A DNA stretch of 64,000 bases from DASRAA01 sp963814165 (GCA_963814165.1 CAWFBW010000008.1:496001-560000), one strand, 5' to 3'. Positions 41,650-50,369 are shown, counted from the first letter of the stretch. The notes: generated by a model not told the origin, from the letters alone. Program-made: numbers and translations.

Positions 41650-42738
41650 TCACGCCTGTGCGACAACTCCTTCGGGAGAAGGCTTAGCGCGTCCGCGAGG
41701 CTGCGGTTGATGGATTGTGCCCTTGGGGGTGGCCGGGAGAGGCCCGGCATTCTTTGCGGATTGCTGGGAGATAGCGAGGTTCTGGTTTCGCCAGTCAGTA
41801 AGCATTCGCTCAGCCTGCAGAATCTGGTCCATGGACAATGTCATACTCGCGTCCATAGAGGCCTTGGCTAACTGCTCACCGGCGACCGAACACCAAAAGT
41901 AAGCATTCAGCGCATCGGAACTGTTGCCCCGGCGGGCCGAGTAGAATTGGGCAAGCGCAACTTGTGTCATCAGCACGCCCTGGTCGGCGGCCTTCCGGCA
42001 TGCAATCAAGGTCGCTTCGTCCCGCAGGCTCATATAGCCGCGCTCATCGAGGAAGTAGTCGAGAGCTGACTGCGCAAAACTCTCCTGGGTAATCGTCATA
42101 AAGAGAAGTTCAACACGGTTCGAAACGCCTAATTTGTCGAAGATTCGAAAAAGAGAATTCTTGACTGTATGCTGGCTGACGTGCAATCTCTCGGCAATCT
42201 CACGATTCGACATGCCCTGCGCAACGCAGCGGACAACCTCCATTTCCCGTTTGGAAAGTAGGTTTAAACCGTGTGCATCGACGGCACGAATATTGTGCGA
42301 AGAGGCCAGTGCGTGCACCAAGGCCTCCACCTGACGGGTGTTGGCCCAAATCTGCCCTTCGAATACCCTGCGGATGCACTTGCTCAACGACTCCACGGTT
42401 TCGCGTGTACTGAAGACCCCACGCGCACCGGCCCGAAAGGCATCCAGTATCATGCCGCTTTTGGACGAATCCAGCAGCATCACCGCACGAATCTCAGGGT
42501 TCGTGGATCGCAAAGTGCGAAGGACTTCGAGGCCGCGGCCGGGCTGCTCATCCAACGTTGAACTGATGACAAGAATGTCTACATCGCTGAAGGCGGGACG
42601 CGTGATGAGAGCTTCCGCGCCCGATGCTGAAGTCGTGACTTGCAAATCCCCGTCTCGCTTCAGTTCATCGGCGAGCAATTGGGTGTGGACACGTGTATTG
42701 TCGCAGACGAGTACGCGAATCAATCCATCCTGGCGCAT
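41650..42738 (-). CDS. LuxR-type regulator with degenerate receiver and Sel1-like C-terminal extension
   Basis: 362 aa. The N-terminal receiver-like domain (8-125) begins IRVLVCDNTRVHTQLL, but the phosphoacceptor position reads DILVISST, with Ser59 where Asp is expected, and the usual lysine is not seen. A NarL/FixJ helix-turn-helix follows (about 160-225): LLSKREMEVVRCVAQGMSNR then LHVSQHTVKNSLFRIFDKL. Residues 240-325 look like Sel1-type repeats (ACRKAADQGVLMTQVALAQF, then AYFWCSVAGEQLAKASMDA). The tail is Pro/Lys/Ser-rich. Likely a phosphorylation-independent DNA-binding regulator of the locus. It is divergent from the nusG-like gene. Confidence 0.85.
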   Translation of the reverse strand: MRQDGLIRVLVCDNTRVHTQLLADELKRDGDLQVTTSASGAEALITRPAFSDVDILVISSTLDEQPGRGLEVLRTLRSTNPEIRAVMLLDSSKSGMILDAFRAGARGVFSTRETVESLSKCIRRVFEGQIWANTRQVEALVHALASSHNIRAVDAHGLNLLSKREMEVVRCVAQGMSNREIAERLHVSQHTVKNSLFRIFDKLGVSNRVELLFMTITQESFAQSALDYFLDERGYMSLRDEATLIACRKAADQGVLMTQVALAQFYSARRGNSSDALNAYFWCSVAGEQLAKASMDASMTLSMDQILQAERMLTDWRNQNLAISQQSAKNAGPLPATPKGTIHQPQPRGRAKPSPEGVVAQA

Positions 42739-43386
42739 ATTTCGAACCCCGCGTATTTAAGTGGGACATCATGTTTGGAACCTGGACCGCGCGAACATCC
42801 GTCGTTGGTCGAGGAATTACAGTGCGCACGGTCGGCCAATGGCGGTTGGCTTTCAGTGGCGGATCAACGCTAAATCATTAATTCCGTGAGCGCAATCCAA
42901 CGATAGTGCCACGAAGTGCACACACCTTTCGCCGTAACCCCGCACAGAGGCTGGCATTTGTTAACGTCGCCCCAGAGCTCGGTGTCTTAGGCATAACTCT
43001 ATTGTTGTCTGCGAGATAGATCGGTTGTAGCGACTGAGAATGAGAAGTTCGTCTCCGGGTAGATTTTATCTGCAGCAACGATATCAAGCTCGGGCAAAGG
43101 GAGATAACACTACTCTGAGCCTGTATGCCCCTTGCAGCAATTTGCATCCGCACATAGAGTTCGAATACTCGAGAGGCACACAGCGGAGTCATGACTGCGG
43201 TGAACAGGCCTCTTGCCAGCATCTGGCCTTCTGCGAACTGGGGAGATTTGCGGATGTGAGTGAGACGGCAGATCACCTTCCCGTATGTTCCGTCCTACGC
43301 TTGGGAATTCTCAGGCGGAGGACTACAAAATCGTAGCGGATCTAGTTGTGAACGGGTCACCCAGTTGTGACTCAGAGGGCGAAGCT
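42739..43386. other. Long divergent regulatory region between the two halves of the exopolysaccharide locus
   Basis: About 650 bp between the LuxR-type gene (minus) and the nusG-like gene (plus), with no supported gene. It must hold the promoter of the large plus-strand operon and of the regulator. I found no clear -24/-12 pair. A minus-strand TGGCACTATCGTTGGA (42895-42910) has a perfect -24 but GG where the -12 GC should be. A long 5' leader would suit a NusG-type antitermination system. Confidence 0.45.
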
Positions 43387-43953
43387 ATGCATGTCAGCGA
43401 CCAGCTCATCGGCTTTTCAGAAGCGGTACCCGTTGCAGCAATTGACAGTGACGTGGACGAGGAGCAGTGGTTTGCCCTACAGACGCGCGCCAGACACGAG
43501 AAAGTAGTCGCACAGCAGCTTTGCGATAAAGCGGTGACCAACTTCCTGCCTCTGGTCAAGGCCGTGCATCACTGGAGTGATCGTCAGAAAACAGTTGAGT
43601 TGCCGCTGTTCAGCGGTTACGTATTCACAAAAATCGCGCCGCGAAATGACGAGCGGGTACGAGTGCTTCGGGCGTACGGCGCCCTGAGTTTTGTGGGAGC
43701 GAGAGGGCAGGGAATCCCGATCCCCGACGAGCAGATCCATGCGGTCCGAACGGTGGTAGAGGAACAAGCTGCTTATGAAGCTTTCCCCTTTCTCAAAATT
43801 GGGCAGCGGGTGCGTGTGCGAAGCGGTGCCTTGAGCGGTGTGGAAGGAATTCTCGTTTCCCGCAGCGGAGCACGTGCGCTGATAGTTTCCCTCGACGCAA
43901 TCAATCAGTCGCTAAGTGTACGGATTGAGGGATACGACGTGGAGCCCATCTAG
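43387..43953 (+). CDS. NusG-like (UpxY/RfaH-type) antitermination factor
   Basis: 188 aa from ATG 43387; the frame is open from 43285, but homology starts only at EEQWFALQTRARHEKVVAQQL, the NGN domain. The NGN part continues LPLFSGYVFTKIAPRNDERVRVLRAYGALSFVG, and a C-terminal KOW domain reads IGQRVRVRSGALSGVEGILV. As in Bacteroides UpxY and enterobacterial RfaH loci, it is the first gene of a long polysaccharide operon, where such proteins travel with RNA polymerase and prevent premature termination. Its specific role in this roughly 19-kb operon is inferred from position. Confidence 0.88.
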   Translation: MHVSDQLIGFSEAVPVAAIDSDVDEEQWFALQTRARHEKVVAQQLCDKAVTNFLPLVKAVHHWSDRQKTVELPLFSGYVFTKIAPRNDERVRVLRAYGALSFVGARGQGIPIPDEQIHAVRTVVEEQAAYEAFPFLKIGQRVRVRSGALSGVEGILVSRSGARALIVSLDAINQSLSVRIEGYDVEPI

Positions 43954-43997
43954 CTCGCTCTTCCAGGCCTGTTTCGGGCCGATTTCGAAATAACATC

Positions 43998-45464
43998 GTG
44001 GACGACAAATCCAACACCATGACACGGCTGCTGGTCGTGAGCCAGGAATCTACACTGCTGAACCCGCTTGCCTTAATGGCGGAGGCAAATTCCTGGCAGG
44101 TTGAAAGCACGGCCAGCGGATGGGGGGCGATCGAACGGGTCGAGGCGGGGATAACCCCGGACCTACTGATGCTGCACTTGCCGCTGGGAGATTCCGATGG
44201 GCTGCACTTCCTGCGCTGGATGCGCCGACTTCGCCCGCAACTTCCCATCATCCTGATTTGCGAGCCCGATGATACGTCCAAGAAACAGGAAGCGATTCGA
44301 CTCGGAGCGCGAGACTGCCTGTTCCGGCCCCTGGACGACGAGAAAATAGAGCGGATCATACGGCGCCACCTTCCCGCCAGCAAGACGCAGACCGTAACGG
44401 ACATCACCAGTGACGATGTCGAGCCAATCGGCGGCGACAATTTCTTTGTCGGTGCCAGCATCGTCATGCGCAAGCTCCGTGCCCAGGCGTTAGCACTCGC
44501 TGCCAGCGATTTGCCGGTGCTGATTCTGGGTGAGAGAGGAAGTGGCAAACGGACCACCGCCCGCCTTATTCATGAACTTTCGGTAAGGGCCGGATATGAG
44601 TTCGCAGCTGTAAATTGTGCAGCTCTCCCTAGCGATTTGCTGGAAAGCGAGCTGTTCGGGTACGAGCGCAATGACGGTGGGCCGATAGCGTCCAAGACGG
44701 GGAAGATGGAGTTTTGTGATAAAGGCACACTCATCCTGGACGAAATCACCGAAATGTCGCTGCCGTTGCAGGGCGAGTTGCTGCAGGTGCTGCAGAACAA
44801 GCATTTTCTGCGGCCTGGGGGCGGAACTCCAGTGCCAGTAGACGTCCGCATCCTGGCGGCCAGCACAACCAATGTCGAACCCGCGGTCTCCGACAGGCGA
44901 CTCCGCGAAGACCTCTATTATAGCCTCAGTGCGTACACGATTCACGTACCACCGTTACGTGAGCGGCGAGAAGAAGTTCCGCTACTCTTGCACCATTTCA
45001 TGCGCCAACTGGCGAAGCATTACGGCATCTCTCCCCGAAGCTTCCCGCCGGCCGTTCTGGAAGCATGCCAGAGCCACGCGTGGCCCGGAAACTTGCGGGA
45101 GATGGAAACATTCGTTAAGCGTTACCTCATGGCGGGACGCAATAACGGAGCTGCCAATAGCGAAGTTGACCCCGAGGCACTAGAGGAGAACGTTGCTCTA
45201 ACATTGCCCTCTGGGGCCAGTGCGTCTTCGTCGCCCAACCGGTCGGGAGCGGATGCGTCGGGCTCTGAGTCACTCAGGTCGCTGGTACAGAACGTGCGGC
45301 TAGAAGCGGAAAGAAACGCCATTGCACAGGCCTTGCGGACAACCGGATGGAATCGAAAGGCTGCGGCACGACTCCTGAAAGTCAGCTATCGGACCTTGCT
45401 ATACAAAATCGAGCAATATCAGATGAGGCCTCCGGAGGTATCGGATTCAGCCTTGTCTCGTTGA
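43998..45464 (+). CDS. Enhancer-binding-type regulator with pseudo-receiver and no GAFTGA motif
   Basis: 488 aa from GTG 43998 (ATG 44019 is an alternative that mirrors the PrsR start). The receiver (8-125) reads RLLVVSQESTLL and PDLLMLHLPLGDSDG: His60 replaces the phosphorylated Asp, and the acidic pocket is SQ. The AAA+ domain has Walker A GERGSGKRTTARLIH, Walker B KGTLILDEITEM and an arginine-rich LRERREEVPLL. Where activators have ELFGHEKGAFTGA it reads ELFGYERNDGGPIASK, so the sigma-54 contact loop is lost. The C-terminal Fis-type helix is AARLLKVSYRTLLYKIEQY. It probably binds DNA and ATP but may not open sigma-54 promoters. Confidence 0.88.
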   Translation: MDDKSNTMTRLLVVSQESTLLNPLALMAEANSWQVESTASGWGAIERVEAGITPDLLMLHLPLGDSDGLHFLRWMRRLRPQLPIILICEPDDTSKKQEAIRLGARDCLFRPLDDEKIERIIRRHLPASKTQTVTDITSDDVEPIGGDNFFVGASIVMRKLRAQALALAASDLPVLILGERGSGKRTTARLIHELSVRAGYEFAAVNCAALPSDLLESELFGYERNDGGPIASKTGKMEFCDKGTLILDEITEMSLPLQGELLQVLQNKHFLRPGGGTPVPVDVRILAASTTNVEPAVSDRRLREDLYYSLSAYTIHVPPLRERREEVPLLLHHFMRQLAKHYGISPRSFPPAVLEACQSHAWPGNLREMETFVKRYLMAGRNNGAANSEVDPEALEENVALTLPSGASASSSPNRSGADASGSESLRSLVQNVRLEAERNAIAQALRTTGWNRKAAARLLKVSYRTLLYKIEQYQMRPPEVSDSALSR

Positions 45465-45484
45465 TCCAAACAGCCACGGTAACG

Positions 45485-45500
45485 TGGTTCCTTGAATGCA
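45485..45500 (+). promoter_or_regulatory. Candidate sigma-54 promoter before wzz
   Basis: TGGTTCCTTGAATGCA has GG-N10-GC spacing (GG 45486-45487, GC 45498-45499), 39 bp before the ATG at 45539. Only about 8 of 12 consensus positions match, so chance occurrence is quite possible. The context, a PEP-CTERM locus with PrsR, makes it worth testing. Confidence 0.35.
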
Positions 45501-45538
45501 GCTTGCGATAAGTTATCGAGACCTCCAAAAAGATAGCC

Positions 45539-47134
45539 ATGCCTGCCAACTCTAAAGCGCCCGACCCAAAGGGTTTCGATCCTCAACGCTACTTGGGAAT
45601 CGTTCGCCGCCACCACTTGCATTTCCTGATTCCGATGTTTGTGGGATGGCTCGCGGTATGGGGAACGAGCTGGATCTTGCCTCCGCGCTATGAGTCGAGC
45701 ACGCTAATTCTGGTGGAAGCCCCCACTATGCCGAAGGATTACGTTGTGCCTAACGTAAATGAAGATTTGCAGGCACGGCTGGACAACATTACCCAGCAGA
45801 TTCTTAGTCGTACGCGTCTCTTGCATATCATCGATGATCTCAATCTGTATGCGAAGGACCGCCGTCGACTTGGGCCGGATGAGATCGTCGAGCGAATGCG
45901 CAAGGACATTGAAATTGAACTGGTGAAGGATGAACAGAAAAAGGTGACCGCCTTTCGGATTCATTATTCAGCCAATGACCCATCAGTTGCACAACAGGTT
46001 ACAAGCAAGCTCACTAATCTGTTCATCAGCGAAAACCTGGAGGTGCGACAGCAGCAATCGGAAGGCACTACCAAGTTTCTCGGCGACCAGTTGGAGGCAG
46101 CCCGGCAAAGCCTGGCGGTGCAGGAGGGAAAGATCCGCGAATTTAAGGGACAGCATGTTTCCGAGCTTCCTAGTCAGCTGGGCAGCAATCTCCAGATACT
46201 GAGTGGAATGCAAGCGCAATTGCAGGCTGAAAATGCTGCTCTCAACACCGCGAAGCAAAATCAGGTCTACTTGGAGACCCTGTTGAGGGAATACCGAAGT
46301 GTTCGAGGACCGTCGAAGGGTTCGGAATCCGCTCCCACCGATTTGGCAGCCATTGACCAAGAACTTGATAAGCTGAAGATGCAGCTGGCGGACCTTAAAT
46401 CTCGTTACGAGGAGGGATTCCCGGAGGTCCGCAAGCTGAAGCTTCAGATTGCCGAGACGGAAAAGATGAGGGATCAGCGCCTTGGAGACTCGAAAACCAA
46501 GGACATTGGAAACCAGTCGGATGCCGACGCTGGTGCCGTGGACGCTAAGAACCAGCCCCAACTGCTTCAATTGCAAAGTCAATTACAAGCGAATCAGGCT
46601 GAGATCAGGAATCGCGGACAGATGATCACAGACCTCCAGGCAAAAATCGATGAATACCAGGCTCGCCTGAATCAAGAGCCGGTGCGCGAGCAGCAGCTCG
46701 CGGACCTGACTCGTGGCTACGAACAATCCAAATTAACTTACGATGACCTCCAGAAAAAAGAGAACCAGTCGGCGATGGCGACCAGTATGGAACTCCTCCA
46801 ACAGGGCGAACGCTTTCGAATCCTTGATCCGCCCAGCTTGCCCATCAAGCCCAGCTTTCCGAATCGCCTGAAGTTCTGCTTTATCGGGCTGGCCGTCGGC
46901 TGGGCGCTGGGGGCGACGGTGGTCATGGCTTTCGAGGGAACCGACGATCGAGTGTACAGCGAACAAGATCTGAAAGGCTTGTTGCCGGTGGCAGTGCTCT
47001 CGGAAATTCCCATCATCGACGCGCTAGCAATTAAAAGGGCCGAACGGAAGAAAACTTTTCTCGGATGGGCCACAGCGGCTGTGGTATTTGCCGCTGTCCT
47101 GGCGGGATCCGTTGTTAGCTATCTAGCGGGCTGA
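45539..47134 (+). CDS. Exopolysaccharide chain-length determinant (Wzz/GumC-like)
   Basis: 531 aa, a polysaccharide co-polymerase that sets chain length and contacts the export machinery. The Wzz fold opens with helix HHLHFLIPMFVGWLAVWGTSW (about 22-42) and YESSTLILVEAPTMP. A long periplasmic coiled coil follows (about 150-410) with many Gln/Leu/Glu heptads. The C-terminal hairpin SLPIKPSFPNRLKFCFIGLA holds the proline-rich motif preceding the second transmembrane helix, and a last helix lies near 505-527. The kinase domain is on a separate gene (48126-49064), as in many Gram-negative systems. It is the first gene after the unusual regulator. Confidence 0.92.
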   Translation: MPANSKAPDPKGFDPQRYLGIVRRHHLHFLIPMFVGWLAVWGTSWILPPRYESSTLILVEAPTMPKDYVVPNVNEDLQARLDNITQQILSRTRLLHIIDDLNLYAKDRRRLGPDEIVERMRKDIEIELVKDEQKKVTAFRIHYSANDPSVAQQVTSKLTNLFISENLEVRQQQSEGTTKFLGDQLEAARQSLAVQEGKIREFKGQHVSELPSQLGSNLQILSGMQAQLQAENAALNTAKQNQVYLETLLREYRSVRGPSKGSESAPTDLAAIDQELDKLKMQLADLKSRYEEGFPEVRKLKLQIAETEKMRDQRLGDSKTKDIGNQSDADAGAVDAKNQPQLLQLQSQLQANQAEIRNRGQMITDLQAKIDEYQARLNQEPVREQQLADLTRGYEQSKLTYDDLQKKENQSAMATSMELLQQGERFRILDPPSLPIKPSFPNRLKFCFIGLAVGWALGATVVMAFEGTDDRVYSEQDLKGLLPVAVLSEIPIIDALAIKRAERKKTFLGWATAAVVFAAVLAGSVVSYLAG

Positions 47135-47145
47135 CTCTATTCCTG

Positions 47146-48129
47146 ATGTACAAATCCTTTTACAATCTAAAGCGCAATCCCTTCGAACTTACGCCGGATC
47201 CCTATTTCCTTTTTTCCACTCCCCGGCACAACGAAGCTCTTGCAACGCTCTACCACGGAGTGCGAGGGCACAAAGGGTTCGTTGTACTGACCGGCGACGT
47301 CGGCACGGGCAAGACCCTGTTACTACGCTGCCTGCTTCAGTTGTTCGGTCAAAGCAATGACGTCGCCTACGCATATGTGTTTAATAGCCGGCTGTCATCG
47401 GTGGAATTTCTGCAGTCGGTCGGACGCGACTTTGGTCTTCCTGTCTCAGGCAGAAACAAGGGCGAGATTCTTTTTGATCTCAGCAAATACGTGATCGACC
47501 GCAGTATGAGAAAGCTCACGACGGTTCTGGTCGTAGACGAGGCGCACCATCTTTCGGCTGACATCCTGGAGGAAATTCGGCTTTTGACGAATCTGGAAAC
47601 GACCCAGGAAAAATTGCTGCAGGTCTTGTTGGTCGGACAGCCCGAGCTGAATGACAAATTGGACTCCCCTGAGCTCTGGCAACTAAAGCAGAGGATCGCC
47701 CATCGCTCGCAGCTGGTTCCGTTAGATCTCAACGAGACTACCGGCTATATTGCGCGACGTTTGGAGCTGGCTGGGGCAGGGTCAAATGGCTGCCTTGACT
47801 TTGTTCCAGACACCATAGCAGCGGTTTTTCGATATTCCTGCGGCATTCCTCGGCTGATCAACACCATTTGCGAAAACGCACTCATTACGGCTTACGCCCG
47901 ACAATCGCGAAACGTGACGCCAGCAATTATCGAGGACGTTGCTGTAAATCTTCGTCTGCACGTGCCTGCGGCGCAATCTCTGCAGGAAGACAATTGTGGA
48001 GAACTCGACGAAATGGATGCGCGGCGCGCCGCAAAGAGCTTAGCTGGTTTACTAGCCTATTTGAAACGATTGTCGTCCCGCGATGCGGAGTCGCCTACAG
48101 CTGTAACTATAGAGAGTCAGCAGACATGA
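47146..48129 (+). CDS. XrtA/PEP-CTERM system-associated ATPase (ExeA-like)
   Basis: 327 aa, an AAA ATPase of the ExeA/GspA type found beside XrtA systems. It begins MYKSFYNLKRNPFELTPDPYF, the typical start. Walker A is GDVGTGKTLLLRC (50-62), Walker B VLVVDEAHHLSADI (127-140), and sensor-like LLVGQPEL lies near 168. Its 3' end overlaps the tyrosine kinase start by 4 bp (ATGA). Its exact role is unknown; energising or coordinating the export complex is the usual suggestion. It begins 11 bp after the Wzz stop, so the three genes are tightly coupled. Confidence 0.93.
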   Translation: MYKSFYNLKRNPFELTPDPYFLFSTPRHNEALATLYHGVRGHKGFVVLTGDVGTGKTLLLRCLLQLFGQSNDVAYAYVFNSRLSSVEFLQSVGRDFGLPVSGRNKGEILFDLSKYVIDRSMRKLTTVLVVDEAHHLSADILEEIRLLTNLETTQEKLLQVLLVGQPELNDKLDSPELWQLKQRIAHRSQLVPLDLNETTGYIARRLELAGAGSNGCLDFVPDTIAAVFRYSCGIPRLINTICENALITAYARQSRNVTPAIIEDVAVNLRLHVPAAQSLQEDNCGELDEMDARRAAKSLAGLLAYLKRLSSRDAESPTAVTIESQQT

Positions 48130-49064
48130 GCCAGATGTTTGACGCCTTGCAAAGGTCTGAGTCCGAACGGTCGGGCACCGATCCGGCAAAATTCTCGGCT
48201 GCGGCCGATTTGTTGGAGGTTGCCGAGCGGCAGGTTGTGCAGCTTGCGGCCGACGGCGACCGTCCGTCAAACAATACGCTGCAAGGTGAGAATGAGCACC
48301 CTCAGCATAAGACGCGCATAGACCAGTTAAATCAATTCCAGACGGTGAAAGTGCTGGTACCTGCCGAGAACAAACTCGTATGCGTAACGGCAGAGGAAAG
48401 TCTGGCAACTGAGAAGTTCCGATTTCTCGGAGTCCGACTGAGACACATTCAGCAAAGGCACCCTCTCAAGTGCGTACTGGTGACCAGTTCCATGGCCGAA
48501 GAAGGCAAAAGCACGGTAGCCGCGAACCTTGCGTGCGTTTTAGCAAAGAGGCACGAACAGAGAACGTTGCTGCTGGATGGTGATCTGCGACGGCCCACTT
48601 TGGCGCAACAGTTTGGTCTGGAGAAAATGCCTGGTCTCAGCGAATTGTTGCAGGGTGACCCTGCCCCGTCCATGAACATCTACAAGCTTGAAGGTCTGGG
48701 CTTCTGGATTTTGCCTGCAGGAAGTCCGCCGAGAAACCCTCTGGAGTTCATGCAATCGCGAAAACTCTCATCGCTAATGGACCAATTGGCGGGCTGGTTT
48801 GACTGGATTGTGATTGACTCGCCTCCTTTGCTGCCTCTTGCGGATACCAGCGTGTGGATGCGCCTGGCCGACGGAGTCGTTCTAGTAACACGACCAGGGA
48901 GAACTTCAAAACGACAACTGCAACGTGCGCTGGAAGCTGTAGAACAGCCAAAGCTGATTGGCGCAATCGTCAATGGTTCCAACGCTGCGACCCTGGGCGA
49001 CTACTACCAATACTATGGTGGTCACACATCTGTTCCAGAGGCAGATGGCCAGCCGGCTAGATAG
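48126..49064 (+). CDS. BY-type tyrosine autokinase (CpsD/CapB-like)
   Basis: 312 aa from ATG 48126, which overlaps the ATPase stop; the frame opens earlier but inside the previous gene. The kinase domain has Walker A VTSSMAEEGKSTVAANLA (about 122-139), Walker A' LLLDGDLRRPTLAQQFG, and Walker B WIVIDSPPLLPLAD. The C-terminal tyrosine cluster DYYQYYGG is the autophosphorylation site typical of these enzymes. It is the cytoplasmic partner of the Wzz protein. Cycles of phosphorylation control polymer length. The N-terminal 110 residues are a family-specific extension. Confidence 0.92.
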   Translation: MSQMFDALQRSESERSGTDPAKFSAAADLLEVAERQVVQLAADGDRPSNNTLQGENEHPQHKTRIDQLNQFQTVKVLVPAENKLVCVTAEESLATEKFRFLGVRLRHIQQRHPLKCVLVTSSMAEEGKSTVAANLACVLAKRHEQRTLLLDGDLRRPTLAQQFGLEKMPGLSELLQGDPAPSMNIYKLEGLGFWILPAGSPPRNPLEFMQSRKLSSLMDQLAGWFDWIVIDSPPLLPLADTSVWMRLADGVVLVTRPGRTSKRQLQRALEAVEQPKLIGAIVNGSNAATLGDYYQYYGGHTSVPEADGQPAR

Positions 49065-49111
49065 TAGACTCAAGGTCGACCATTGTGATAATCGCTGATT
49101 TCATCCCTTCC

Positions 49112-49127
49112 CGGGAAAACAATTGCG
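49112..49127 (+). promoter_or_regulatory. Candidate sigma-54 promoter before the sugar transferase
   Basis: CGGGAAAACAATTGCG: GG (49113-49114) and GC (49125-49126) are 10 bases apart, with a perfect TTGC at -12 but a poor -24 beyond GG. It lies in the 126-bp gap before the gene at 49191, a likely place for an internal promoter. Chance match not excluded. Confidence 0.3.
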
Positions 49128-49190
49128 CGTGATAGAGCGAATGACAACCGGGTCATTTACCGCTGACGTGACCAGCTCGATGGGGACCAA

Positions 49191-50369
49191 ATGGAGGATA
49201 TGGTGACTCTGCCACAGCCTGGTAACGGTTCAAGTCCTGATCTTGCTACTTTGAACTGCCTGGTGGAAGGGGAGCGGGAGTTCCTCACCGCGGACGCGTT
49301 CAAGCGCAGAATCTCTCTGGAACGAAAGAGAACAGAGCGCTCCGCCAAGCCGTTCTTGCTTATGTTGTTGGAGACGGGAAAAGAAATCGGCAGAGGGAAG
49401 ACCGGACAGGTGTTCGCCAGCGCTATGTCCGCGCTGTTGACGTCAACCAGGGAAACTGACGCGGTTGGCTGGTATGAGGACCAGCGTGTCCTGGGAGTTA
49501 TGTTTACAGATCTCGTCGTTTACGAGAGGAACGCGCTGCTAAGCGCCATGCTAACAAGGGTAAGTAACATCCTTCGAGATAACTTAGCTTTCGAGCAGTT
49601 CAATCAGATCAGCATCTCGTTTCACTTCTTTCCGGACAACTGGGATCATGACATGCCGCAACGGCCAAGCAACCCAATGTTGTACCCCGATTTGTCGCAA
49701 CGCCATGAGAGCACACGACTATCCTCCATCACAAAGAGGACAATGGACGTAATTGGCAGCACGCTAGTGCTTGTCGTTCTTTCTCCCGTCTTCTTGATGG
49801 TCGCGCTGGCGATCAAGTTGTCTTCCAAAGGCCCTGTTTTCTATAGCCAACAGCGCGTCGGCCAATACGGCAAGCCATTCACATTCATAAAATTCAGGTC
49901 GATGCATGTCGGCAATGACCCGCGCATTCACCAAGAGTACGTCGCGCAGTTGATCGCCGGTCAGGCGCAACGCCACCCCGCCAATGGGAACGGCAATGGC
50001 GATGGCGCCGGAGTCTACAAGCTGACGAACGATCCGAGAGTCACGCCCGTGGGAACATTCTTGCGGCGCACCAGCTTGGATGAACTTCCGCAACTCGTAA
50101 ATGTGCTCAGAGGAGAAATGTCGCTGGTGGGACCTCGTCCGGCGATTCCTTACGAGGTAGCGAAATATCAGACCTGGCACCGGCGGAGGATCTTAGAAGT
50201 CAAGCCCGGGATTACAGGTCTCTGGCAGGTCAATGGCCGAAGCCGAATCGGCTTCGATGAGATGGTCCGCTTGGATCTCAGATACGCCAAGGCGTGGTCG
50301 CCTTGGTTCGACCTCAAGATTCTCCTGCGGACACCTCGAGCCGTATTCATCGGCGAAGGGGCGCACTAA
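49191..50369 (+). CDS. Initiating undecaprenyl-phosphate sugar transferase with an N-terminal GGDEF-like domain
   Basis: 392 aa. Residues 1-175 look like a degenerate GGDEF-type domain (REFLTADAFKRRISLERKRT, then DAVGWYEDQRVLGVMFTD) without the catalytic GGDEF signature. Residues 180-392 are a complete bacterial sugar transferase: TKRTMDVIGSTLVLVVLSPVF membrane anchor, QQRVGQYGKPFTFIKFRSM, LRRTSLDELPQLVNVLRGEMSLVGPRP and KPGITGLWQVNGRS. It transfers a sugar phosphate to the lipid carrier, starting repeat-unit assembly. Only one membrane segment is seen, unlike WbaP. The fused domain may bind a nucleotide signal; that is inference. Confidence 0.9.
   Translation: MEDMVTLPQPGNGSSPDLATLNCLVEGEREFLTADAFKRRISLERKRTERSAKPFLLMLLETGKEIGRGKTGQVFASAMSALLTSTRETDAVGWYEDQRVLGVMFTDLVVYERNALLSAMLTRVSNILRDNLAFEQFNQISISFHFFPDNWDHDMPQRPSNPMLYPDLSQRHESTRLSSITKRTMDVIGSTLVLVVLSPVFLMVALAIKLSSKGPVFYSQQRVGQYGKPFTFIKFRSMHVGNDPRIHQEYVAQLIAGQAQRHPANGNGNGDGAGVYKLTNDPRVTPVGTFLRRTSLDELPQLVNVLRGEMSLVGPRPAIPYEVAKYQTWHRRRILEVKPGITGLWQVNGRSRIGFDEMVRLDLRYAKAWSPWFDLKILLRTPRAVFIGEGAH

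Noticed and set aside
42895..42910. Sigma-54-like site before the LuxR-type gene
   Set aside because: The -24 half is perfect, but the essential GC at -12 is GG and the distance to the start codon is over 150 bp.
49216..49232. Possible attachment-site repeat of the tRNA-Thr T-arm (GGTTCAAGTCC)
   Set aside because: Only 11 bases match, inside a coding gene far from the island; it is coincidental.
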